From: Candidatus Odinarchaeota archaeon
GTDB taxonomy: Archaea; Asgardarchaeota; JAGGXT01
DNA: 10,130 nt
Direction: 5' to 3'
Assembly: GCA_021162905.1 (NCBI GenBank)
Contig: JAGGXT010000246.1
Location: 1 to 10,130, forward strand
Shown one piece after another: positions 1 to 8,266 of this stretch. Numbering within the stretch: position 1 is the first letter of the stretch; each line of letters opens with the position of its first letter. Made by a program: the position numbers and the translations under genes. The notes under the pieces were generated by a model. It was not told the DNA's origin. It saw only the letters and a program-made list of their open reading frames with translations, and did no database searches.

Positions 1-36
1 ATTGAATATTTAAGAATACCTAGGTCAAAGAAAAAA

Positions 37-897
37 GTGAATACAATTATCAAGCAAATAGAAAAACTATTGGATGAAATAAAAGTTGTTTCTTATCAAA
101 TAATAACATTAACAAATTTAGCAGAAATGTATAGTAAAATAAAGTTAAATCAAAAGGTAAGAAAAGTCATTAACAATTCCAAAAAGCTTATCGAACAAAT
201 TAGTGATGGATATGAAAAGATAGCTGCGCTCAGAAGGATAGCTGTAACACTCTCGCAGATAGGTATGGCAGAGGAGGCTATTAGTACACTTAGAGAGGCT
301 ATTAAAAGGGTAGATGAAATAAGTGATGAGAAAAGGAAAATGTTGGCATTTCGAACAATAGCAATAGAGTTGGGAAAGCTTGGAAAGTTTAAGCAAGCAA
401 TCGAGATAGCTATGAAAATAGAAAATGATCTTAAGCGTGACTATACGATGCGCGAAATAATGAAGTCTATTATTGAAAAAGCAGAGATTGAGTTAGCAAC
501 ATATCTGCTTGACGGCATTCAAGATAATAGAATTAGAGCGGAATGCCAAAAGGATATAGCATTAACTTTGATAAAATATGGTAAATTAAAGGCAGCAGAA
601 ATGATTGCTGATGGCATTTCTGATGAGGATTTGAAAATATTAGCATATGGATGTTTGATGTGCGAACGCATAAAACGTGGATTAGAGGAATTAGATGTAT
701 CGGAGATCGTATCACTGAAAGAGAGATTATTAGAAATTGAGCCTCAGGAGAAGAAAAATAAGATTGTAGAACAATTTGCAAGGTATTTAATTGAAATTCA
801 AATGTATATTGAAGCAGTAGATCTTATATCGAGAATAGAAGACCCATTAAAGAGATTGTGGATTTTAAGAGATATTAGAGAGGAAATTTTAAAGTAG
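37..897 (+). CDS. TPR-like helical-repeat protein, 5' end uncertain
   Basis: The 286-residue product is predicted all-helical and built from degenerate repeats of roughly 35-40 residues. Clear units are residues 64-90, 104-131, 166-198 and 240-273, each with the pattern 'IA..L...G....A...A..I.D' typical of TPR-like solenoids. Such proteins usually act as protein-binding scaffolds. There is no signal peptide, membrane segment or catalytic motif, so the role is unknown. The start chosen is the GTG at 37, with a possible AGGT ribosome site at 22-25. However, the frame stays open back to base 1, so the true start may lie outside the window and the gene may be 5'-partial. The first in-frame ATG is only codon 31. 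The stop codon lies 8 bases before the upp start, so the two genes are probably one transcription unit. Coding is confident; repeat class is fairly confident; function is not recognised. Confidence 0.8.
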   Translation: MNTIIKQIEKLLDEIKVVSYQIITLTNLAEMYSKIKLNQKVRKVINNSKKLIEQISDGYEKIAALRRIAVTLSQIGMAEEAISTLREAIKRVDEISDEKRKMLAFRTIAIELGKLGKFKQAIEIAMKIENDLKRDYTMREIMKSIIEKAEIELATYLLDGIQDNRIRAECQKDIALTLIKYGKLKAAEMIADGISDEDLKILAYGCLMCERIKRGLEELDVSEIVSLKERLLEIEPQEKKNKIVEQFARYLIEIQMYIEAVDLISRIEDPLKRLWILRDIREEILK

Positions 898-905
898 GTG
901 GGAGA

Positions 906-1526
906 ATGGTAACAGTTAATGTTGTTGAGAATAATAATCTCGCCCAAGCATTATTAACATTATTAAGGGACAAAAATACGCCAACAGAGAAATTTAGAGA
1001 CTACTTAAAGAAAATTGGGGCTGTTCTAGCCTCAGAAGCTTCACAAGAGTTTGACACTAAGGATACTAAAGTTATAACCCCTATGGATGCTGAAACTAAA
1101 GGTGTAATCATAGAAGAAGATATTGTTATTCTTGCAATTTTAAGAGCTGGAATGTTTATGGCTGAGGGAGTAAGATATGTACTGCCAAATTCAAGAATTG
1201 GATTCGTAGGAATTGAAAAAGCAGAAGAAGATACTGAAATAAAATATATCTCTATCCCAGAAATCTCAGGAAAAACAGTAATTATTGTTGACCCTATACT
1301 TGCAACGGGATGCACTATTTCAAAGATTATTGAAAAACCAATTTTTGACGATGTAAAAAAGATTATTATAATCACAGTAATAGCAACAGAGGAGGGTATT
1401 TACAAATTGGCTGATATAAAACCAGATATTGCTATCTATACAGCTGCTGTAGATCCAGAGCTTGATGAAAAAGCATTTGTTATTCCAGGTCTTGGAGACG
1501 CCGCAAAAAGAGCATTTGGCTGGTGA
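906..1526 (+). CDS. upp: Uracil phosphoribosyltransferase
   Basis: A cytosolic pyrimidine-salvage enzyme that joins uracil and PRPP to give UMP and diphosphate. The 206-residue length is normal for the family. Visible motifs are RAGM at residues 80-83, the PRPP-binding loop VIIVDPILATGCT at 125-137, and the C-terminal uracil-binding segment from YTAAVDPEL (178-186) to PGLGDAAKRAFG (194-205). The C-terminal signature is usually GDAGDR; here it reads GDAAKR, a departure in an otherwise conserved site. The protein ends in Trp just after FG. The ATG at 906 is preceded by GGTG at 897-900, overlapping the stop of the upstream helical-repeat gene, which supports translational coupling. Characterised archaeal enzymes of this family are controlled by GTP and CTP; whether this one is cannot be read from the sequence. 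Confidence 0.96.
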   Translation: MVTVNVVENNNLAQALLTLLRDKNTPTEKFRDYLKKIGAVLASEASQEFDTKDTKVITPMDAETKGVIIEEDIVILAILRAGMFMAEGVRYVLPNSRIGFVGIEKAEEDTEIKYISIPEISGKTVIIVDPILATGCTISKIIEKPIFDDVKKIIIITVIATEEGIYKLADIKPDIAIYTAAVDPELDEKAFVIPGLGDAAKRAFGW

Positions 1527-1542
1527 TATATACTGATAAATA

Positions 1543-1554
1543 TTTTAGTTTTTT
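1543..1554 (+). terminator. T-rich terminator candidate after upp
   Basis: Two T runs, TTTT and TTTTTT separated by AG, begin 17 bases after the upp stop codon in the short convergent gap. Archaeal RNA polymerase commonly stops at T-rich stretches without a hairpin, so this is a reasonable 3' end for the repeat-protein/upp transcript. The surrounding DNA is AT-rich, so chance occurrence is possible. Confidence 0.4.
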
Positions 1555-1577
1555 AGTTAGCTAATTATCATTTCTAG

Positions 1578-1593
1578 AGATTAATTGTAATCT
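1578..1593. terminator. Small hairpin at the convergent upp / toroid-gene junction
   Basis: A perfect 6-base inverted repeat (AGATTA and TAATCT) with a 4-base loop abuts the stop codon of the minus-strand gene ending at 1594. It could form in RNA from either strand and may mark the 3' end of the minus-strand mRNA. The stem is AT-rich and weak, so it may have no role. Confidence 0.25.
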
Positions 1594-2415
1594 TTATTCT
1601 GGAAGTAAATCCTCAAGAAGTCCCATTTTCTTAAGCAAAGTTACGACGATATATGTTTTTTCATCCCTATATTGTCTACCCCACATACCATCTCGTTTTT
1701 GCATTTTTATTATAACTGGAAGAGAATTGTGAACCATTCTAATCGCAATATCATACTTATCAAAAAAGCTAAGTGTGTGCAGCACAAAAAATGTATCTTC
1801 ATAAGAAGTAGAATAAAATCTTACTCTCCATCTACCTTTATATTGAAGCTTTTCCAGCTGAGTTAATCCTTTTTCAATTATGGCTTCATACTCTTTTCTA
1901 AAACTCAAAGCACGCAGAGATAAATTTGTACAGACAGAGCAGCAATAAAAACCATTCTCCATGAATTTTGCAAGCCTTTCCAAGGCTCCAAGAACTTTAC
2001 TATTGATAACATTAATCTTTTGAAGAACATATAAAACAAAAGCAGAAACATTATATCCATTCACTCTAAAGGTTTTACCACCAAATAATCGTCGTTTCTC
2101 TGTGTTTGTATAGAAAAAATTCTCAGAATATGTATTCTTATTGTTCTGTTGAGATAAAATAAAGTTCACCCCTCGCCTATAGTTAGAACCTATTAGACCT
2201 AAATCAAATAATATTTCAACATTCCACGCGGTCAGATAAGTTGATCCTTCCCAGCTACCATTTGGCTCTTGTGAATTAGATAACTCAGATAAAGTCAGAG
2301 TTTTTACTTTTGTGTCTAAAGTTTCATCAATTTTATTAAATTGCTTCCTAGCTAAGAACCCACTCCGAGAAATACAACTTAAAAGAGATGGAAGAGGATT
2401 AACTTTAAGCTTCAT
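1594..2415 (-). CDS. Prenyltransferase/squalene-cyclase-like alpha-alpha toroid protein
   Basis: A 273-residue protein with repeats resembling the terpenoid cyclase/protein prenyltransferase toroid fold. QW-type motifs are seen at residues 49-55 (QEPNGSW), 191-196 (QYKGRW) and 239-245 (QKRDGMW, followed by G), each near helices rich in Leu and aromatic residues. A full squalene cyclase is more than twice as long and carries an acidic DxDD motif; neither the length nor that motif is present. A Cys cluster, CCSVC, sits at 158-162 in the middle of the protein. No signal peptide or membrane helix is evident. The ATG at 2415 has AGGTG at 2426-2430, ten bases upstream, as ribosome site. It is convergent with upp and separated from the CBS gene by 121 bases. 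The fold family is probable; function is unknown. It may bind a protein or lipid rather than cyclise a terpene. Confidence 0.75.
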   Translation of the reverse strand: MKLKVNPLPSLLSCISRSGFLARKQFNKIDETLDTKVKTLTLSELSNSQEPNGSWEGSTYLTAWNVEILFDLGLIGSNYRRGVNFILSQQNNKNTYSENFFYTNTEKRRLFGGKTFRVNGYNVSAFVLYVLQKINVINSKVLGALERLAKFMENGFYCCSVCTNLSLRALSFRKEYEAIIEKGLTQLEKLQYKGRWRVRFYSTSYEDTFFVLHTLSFFDKYDIAIRMVHNSLPVIIKMQKRDGMWGRQYRDEKTYIVVTLLKKMGLLEDLLPE

Positions 2416-2523
2416 TTAACAATCACACCTGATTTAATGAAACATAGAGAAATCTTAGTATAAAAGAAATAAAGACTTATGATATTTATACATTAATAGA
2501 AAATTTCTAATGATTACATTCAA

Positions 2524-2533
2524 GTTATATAAA
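2524..2533 (-). promoter_or_regulatory. Possible TATA box for the toroid-protein gene
   Basis: Read on the minus strand the sequence is CTTTATATAA, close to an archaeal TATA box, directly after the stop codon of the CBS gene. If used it gives a leader of about 80 bases before the ATG at 2415. Other AT-rich stretches nearer the gene (for example 2479-2490) are alternatives, so the assignment is weak. Confidence 0.3.
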
Positions 2534-2536
2534 GTT

Positions 2537-4396
2537 TCATTGCTCAGCGCTTCTTTCTTTCAATTTTAACAATCGTTCTCTCAGGTATTCTTCTTCCTTA
2601 ATAGCTGTTCTTGCAAGTTCTCGTATTATATCAGACTTTGTGACAATTCCTAGCACAATACCATTTTCATCTACAACAGGTAATCCATCAACGTCATACT
2701 TAATCATCAATTTAGCAGCCTCTGCCGTATCTGTATCGAGAGATATTGTTGTAGGAACTTCGATCATAAAATCTTCTGCTAATAATGGTGTAATTTTCAC
2801 GTATCTAGCCATCTTTCTACCTTTAAGCTTTCTTATCCAAACAACCCTTCGATGCTTTATACCTCCGACAGAATCCGTTATTGGAACAAAAACTAATCGA
2901 TTTTCGGAAATTAAGCCTATTGGAGCGTTTCTTTCAACCACAACTACAGCGTCTAAATAGTTTGTCTCCATAACACGAATGACATGAGCTATTGAGTGAT
3001 GTCTATGAACAGCACCAATGCTTCTGGGTTGCATAATATTCTCAACTTTTGCTCGCCCAGTTGCATGTTTAGCGTAGGCTTTAACAATATCATCTTTAGT
3101 AATAATCCCAACTATCGACCCGTTTTTTTCCACCAAGAGAGCATCAACATCGTAAAATAGCATCATATTTGCAGCATCTTCTATTGTGGCATATGCAGAT
3201 ATTCTTGGTGGATCAGGGGTCATAACCTGTTCAATGAATCTTAGGTCAAATTCACGACGCATCCATATGGGACCCCTTATTCCAAGAGCTCGAATAATAT
3301 TTCTCTTTGAGAGTATTCCAAGTATTGAACCTTCATCATCCACAACAACCAGATGATTTACTTTATATCGAAGCATTAAATTCCTTGCGTGCTCTAATGT
3401 ATCAGTAGGTAGTATTTCGATATATCCTTTCTGCATTATCTCTTCTACGGTTAACTCTGGTTTTATAACAGCAGATGCTGGTTTTTTAACAAGAACTGTT
3501 TGTAACGTACTTTCTGATGGGGCATAAACAATTTCCTCTGCTGGTACTGGAACTTCCCAAGGCTTAACTGCAACAGCCTCTGGTTTCTTACCAAGCATAT
3601 ACGCTCTCAGTAGATCTAACTGTGTTATAACACCTATTACCTCACCATTTTCATCAATTACAGGCAATAAAGTATAATCATGATCAACTATGAACCTAGC
3701 AACCATATCAATCGGCAAATCCTTCGTGACAACCATAACACCACGAGTCATAAATCGTTTAACCTTTCCAGGAGTGCGAGGTCTTTCAGACTCTCTAGCA
3801 AACATCCAGCTCTTCTTATCTATAAGATCTTTTGGTGTGAGAATTCCCCATAAGTTGCCATCTTTCTTTATAACTAGAGCTGCCTTTACATGATCTTCTA
3901 CGAATTTATGCCAGACTTTATCTATTCTTTCATCTGGGTCTATCTTGTAAAAGTCTGCAGTCATAACTTCACTTACTGTTTTAGCTCTTGGTGTAAATCC
4001 TAGAGATATCAAAACCCTTAGAATATCTATAACTGTAATAACACCAAGAAGAAATGGCTCACGAAGCGATTTAACAACAGGGATAGCTTCAAGATTGTTT
4101 TTGATCATTACTTTTGCGACCTCAAAAATGTCTAAATCTTGAGTTATAATAGGATGAGAAACCATAAAGTCCTTAACAGGAGCTACAGAGCTTATACCTT
4201 TTAAAGGTATTTTCAGTTTGAGAGAAGTTAATTTAATGACATCTATTCTTCTTAAATAACCTAATAGCTTGCCATTCTCATCTACGACTGGGATCACTCT
4301 TACACCAGTTTCTCTAAAGATTTTCCTGGCCTTGCCAATATGATCATCAGGTTTTAATACTTTTGGTGGTTTTTGCATGACCTCCCATACACGCAT
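2537..4396 (-). CDS. Eight-CBS-domain protein (four Bateman modules)
   Basis: This 619-residue protein consists almost entirely of CBS motifs, at about 3-56, 74-129, 141-194, 212-267, 317-371, 387-441, 450-503 and 540-595. Pairs of CBS motifs form Bateman modules that normally bind adenine nucleotides or S-adenosyl compounds and regulate a partner. The ribose-contacting pattern G-h-h-T/S-x-x-D/N is intact in motifs 2, 3, 4, 5, 6 and 8 (for example GVITVID at 118-124). It is broken in motif 1 (GYLRRID, Arg at position 49) and motif 7 (GLISENR, Arg at position 500). No enzyme, channel or DNA-binding domain is attached. Linkers are a Pro/Val-rich stretch at 268-316 and a strongly basic one at 506-539. 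The charged C-terminus is probably helical. The ATG at 4396 has a perfect AGGAGG eight bases upstream. It is probably a cytosolic energy or nucleotide sensor; the partner is unknown. Confidence 0.93.
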   Translation of the reverse strand: MRVWEVMQKPPKVLKPDDHIGKARKIFRETGVRVIPVVDENGKLLGYLRRIDVIKLTSLKLKIPLKGISSVAPVKDFMVSHPIITQDLDIFEVAKVMIKNNLEAIPVVKSLREPFLLGVITVIDILRVLISLGFTPRAKTVSEVMTADFYKIDPDERIDKVWHKFVEDHVKAALVIKKDGNLWGILTPKDLIDKKSWMFARESERPRTPGKVKRFMTRGVMVVTKDLPIDMVARFIVDHDYTLLPVIDENGEVIGVITQLDLLRAYMLGKKPEAVAVKPWEVPVPAEEIVYAPSESTLQTVLVKKPASAVIKPELTVEEIMQKGYIEILPTDTLEHARNLMLRYKVNHLVVVDDEGSILGILSKRNIIRALGIRGPIWMRREFDLRFIEQVMTPDPPRISAYATIEDAANMMLFYDVDALLVEKNGSIVGIITKDDIVKAYAKHATGRAKVENIMQPRSIGAVHRHHSIAHVIRVMETNYLDAVVVVERNAPIGLISENRLVFVPITDSVGGIKHRRVVWIRKLKGRKMARYVKITPLLAEDFMIEVPTTISLDTDTAEAAKLMIKYDVDGLPVVDENGIVLGIVTKSDIIRELARTAIKEEEYLRERLLKLKERSAEQ

Positions 4397-4404
4397 TTGA
4401 GAAA

Positions 4405-4410
4405 CCTCCT
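4405..4410 (-). promoter_or_regulatory. Strong ribosome-binding site of the CBS gene
   Basis: On the minus strand this is AGGAGG, with eight bases to the ATG at 4396. It fully matches the anti-Shine-Dalgarno end of 16S rRNA, is the strongest such site in the window, and fixes the start of the CBS gene. Confidence 0.8.
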
Positions 4411-4430
4411 GTCAGCATAGCTGCTATAAA

Positions 4431-4454
4431 GCAAAAAAGCTTCGTTTATGAAGC
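4431..4454 (-). promoter_or_regulatory. Hairpin plus T6 in the CBS gene leader
   Basis: Read on the minus strand, a perfect 5-base stem (GCTTC / GAAGC) with a 6-base loop is followed directly by TTTTTT. This is the layout of an intrinsic terminator or attenuator. It lies 35-58 bases upstream of the CBS start codon, with no minus-strand gene ahead of it to terminate. A second small hairpin, CAGC / GCTG around 4413-4423, follows just before the ribosome site. The stem is short, so the regulatory reading is tentative. Confidence 0.35.
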
Positions 4455-4476
4455 CATAACTATTTTATTAGAGAGT

Positions 4477-4486
4477 TATTTAAATA
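4477..4486 (-). promoter_or_regulatory. Possible TATA box for the CBS gene
   Basis: TATTTAAATA, a perfect palindrome, lies 81-90 bases upstream of the CBS start. With the usual spacing of about 25 bases, transcription would begin near 4455, just ahead of the leader hairpin. Because it is symmetric it could also position a plus-strand transcript, but a better plus-strand candidate lies at 4506-4513. Confidence 0.35.
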
Positions 4487-4505
4487 TTACTTGCCCGTTA
4501 TGAGA

Positions 4506-4513
4506 TTTATAGA
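4506..4513 (+). promoter_or_regulatory. Possible TATA box for the membrane-protein gene
   Basis: TTTATAGA lies 40-47 bases before the ATG at 4553. This predicts a start of transcription about 20 bases before that ATG, leaving room for the GAGG ribosome site at 4541-4544. The distance matches that seen upstream of the SDR gene. Confidence 0.35.
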
Positions 4514-4552
4514 TATAGTCATTTATCATTATATATTGTAGAGGTTTTACAA

Positions 4553-5371
4553 ATGAGCGATGATGAAAGAAAAAGGAAATCGTTATATGCGATAATAGCA
4601 GGGATTTTATTGTTGATAAGTGGAGCACATGGAAGTTTAGGTGATATTCCTCAACTTATAATTGCAGCTGCATCAAGTGGATTTATTACGGTACAAATTG
4701 CTAGATTTCTGATTACATTGCTTATTATAATTGCATTCCTTGGAGGAATTAGTGTTATCATAGGAGGTTTTCTATTAAGAATTAAGCTACCAACTGTAGT
4801 CTCAAACTTCTTAATTTCGATAGGGAGCGGAGTAAGCGTATTTAATTTTGTGATAGAAATAATTTTAATAGGCCCAGCATTAAAATTAGCTATTTTAAGG
4901 TATGAGACCCCGTCCATATTAAATCTAGGTTTTCGGTACATAATTATCATGTTAGCTATCTTTTTCGTCTTTATGGCTCTAATTAAAGATGTCATCGGTT
5001 TCATTATAGCGTTTATTGCAGGATTTTTGATGAACGTAGCAAGCTCTTTTTCTGATTTCCTATTGATTTTAAATTTTCTTGGAAAATTGGGTATTGTTAG
5101 GCCACCATTAATAATTGTTAATCTTCTTACAATTTCGTTTTTTTCCGGATCAATATTCTTAGCTAGTGCCATTCTGAATGGTTATAAAATTTACAAGCTT
5201 GGATTTATACTTGGACTAATTGCTATTGCGCTTTATGTACTTCCATTTTTGGCTATTCTTATAAGTACTGTTCTTGATCTGATTAATGTCATTAGGATCA
5301 TTATTGCCAGTGTAGGAATGTTATTTGGCGTGCTTTCTATAGTTATGGGATTTCAGAAACTTTCTAAATAA
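4553..5371 (+). CDS. Multi-pass membrane protein of unknown family
   Basis: A 272-residue, very hydrophobic protein with a short charged cytosolic-looking N-terminus (MSDDERKRK). About seven membrane segments can be drawn, roughly at residues 11-25, 52-76, 84-112, 127-159, 184-208, 215-240 and 244-268. Weaker hydrophobic stretches at 33-46 and 165-178 could add one or two more. Loops are short, and few charged or polar residues lie within the membrane, so nothing suggests a transporter or protease active site. The ATG at 4553 has GAGG at 4541-4544, eight bases upstream. It is divergent from the CBS gene and lies 66 bases before cdc48 on the same strand, so read-through into cdc48 is possible. 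I do not recognise the family. The long antisense frame over it is a by-product of its composition. Confidence 0.85.
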   Translation: MSDDERKRKSLYAIIAGILLLISGAHGSLGDIPQLIIAAASSGFITVQIARFLITLLIIIAFLGGISVIIGGFLLRIKLPTVVSNFLISIGSGVSVFNFVIEIILIGPALKLAILRYETPSILNLGFRYIIIMLAIFFVFMALIKDVIGFIIAFIAGFLMNVASSFSDFLLILNFLGKLGIVRPPLIIVNLLTISFFSGSIFLASAILNGYKIYKLGFILGLIAIALYVLPFLAILISTVLDLINVIRIIIASVGMLFGVLSIVMGFQKLSK

Positions 5372-5387
5372 TAACTGTGTTAAAAAA

Positions 5388-5395
5388 TTAATAAA
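5388..5395 (+). promoter_or_regulatory. Weak TATA-like element before cdc48
   Basis: TTAATAAA lies 43-50 bases before the cdc48 ATG, the same distance as the TATA candidates of the SDR and membrane-protein genes. The whole 66-base gap is AT-rich, so this is only a plausible separate promoter for cdc48. Confidence 0.2.
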
Positions 5396-5428
5396 CTCGT
5401 CATTAAAAATAACTTAACTCAATATTAG

Positions 5429-7597
<2,169 letters not shown>

Positions 7598-7600
7598 AAA

Positions 7601-8167
7601 TTAGTATTTGCTTCTTCTTAGGTACTCTATTAAACCAGGAGTGATGATTACCTTTCCTTTTATAATTGGATATGCAAAGGGTAATACTACTGACTCCACT
7701 TCATTAAACTGAATTTCCAATTCATCTGCAAATTCTATATCTTCAATGGATGCCCCAAGCTCTATCATTTTCATTACAAAAATTGCTATGTCTATCGACA
7801 TTTGCTTAGGACCTAAATTTCTTGATTCGGTGTTAAGTTTCGAGGTTATTAACTCATAGGTTCTGCCTCTAGGTGGATAGTCTCCTAAAATTCCGCCTAT
7901 CACATAAAAAGCACATTTCTCAAAATCTTCAGTGGTAAGAGTCCTCTTTGCTTGAGGATCCATAACAACTAAACAAGGAAAATCATCTTTTATAACTGTA
8001 ATACTTTCTTCTCGAACTGTTCCAAGCTCAGCTAGTTTTCTACGCTCCGGCGCACGTTTAACATTTGTAAAGATAATATTGTTTTTTCCAACTATTTTAG
8101 ATGAATGCTTATATTCTAAGTATAACCATTTGCTTAGCGGTGGGAAATGTTCAATAATTACTTTCAT
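7601..8167 (-). CDS. SPOUT methyltransferase of the DUF431 / Sfm1 family
   Basis: A 188-residue protein matching, from memory, the family of yeast Sfm1, an S-adenosylmethionine-dependent SPOUT enzyme that monomethylates an arginine of ribosomal protein uS3 (Rps3). Family-like blocks are the N-terminus MKVIIEH with KWLYLEY (13-19), DPQAKRTLTTEDF (70-82), GGILGDYPPRGRT (91-103), RNLGPKQMSID (116-126) and LPFAYPIIKGK (162-172). The Gly-rich GGILGD and LG-K-QM blocks lie where a SPOUT knot binds the cofactor. The length is close to the conserved core of Sfm1. The substrate of the archaeal proteins is not known to me; uS3 is an inference, and an RNA substrate remains possible. The ATG at 8167 has GGGAG at 8172-8176. 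The gene converges on cdc48 with 3 bases between stop codons and is divergent from the SDR gene. Confidence 0.88.
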   Translation of the reverse strand: MKVIIEHFPPLSKWLYLEYKHSSKIVGKNNIIFTNVKRAPERRKLAELGTVREESITVIKDDFPCLVVMDPQAKRTLTTEDFEKCAFYVIGGILGDYPPRGRTYELITSKLNTESRNLGPKQMSIDIAIFVMKMIELGASIEDIEFADELEIQFNEVESVVLPFAYPIIKGKVIITPGLIEYLRRSKY

Positions 8168-8202
8168 GACTCTCCCATTTTTATTTTTGTTGAGATTAAA
8201 AC

Positions 8203-8223
8203 TTATAACAAACTATATAATAA
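8203..8223. promoter_or_regulatory. Divergent TATA region between the Sfm1-like and SDR genes
   Basis: TATATAATAA at 8214-8223 lies 44-53 bases before the SDR ATG. This predicts a leader of about 20 bases holding only the ribosome site GAGGTGA (8256-8262). TTATAA at 8203-8208 and the same TATATA can serve the minus-strand Sfm1-like gene, 36-52 bases from its ATG at 8167. The two genes probably share this short control region. Confidence 0.45.
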
Positions 8224-8266
8224 TTACGCGTATGTATATTGATGTAAGCTGTTATGAGGTGACTTT

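Noticed and set aside
321..331. C-box-like TGATGA sequences, seen in several places, suggesting C/D guide RNAs
   Set aside because: All those noticed lie in coding sequence where they encode Asp/Glu-rich stretches, and no paired D box with a C'/D' set at proper spacing was found.
1001..1375. A 124-codon minus-strand frame inside upp
   Set aside because: It is antisense to a confident enzyme gene and shows no motif or ribosome site.
2640..2960. Plus-strand frames within the CBS gene (also 3690-3893)
   Set aside because: They are complements of repeated CBS coding sequence, with no ribosome site or recognisable product.
4477..4486. The palindrome TATTTAAATA as a repressor operator
   Set aside because: It is better explained as a TATA element; short AT palindromes are frequent in this composition.
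4651..5172. A 173-codon open frame on the minus strand opposite the membrane-protein gene
   Set aside because: It is fully antisense to a well-supported gene with its own ribosome site, has no recognisable family, and its Ile/Asn/Lys-rich content is what the complement of a hydrophobic AT-rich gene gives.
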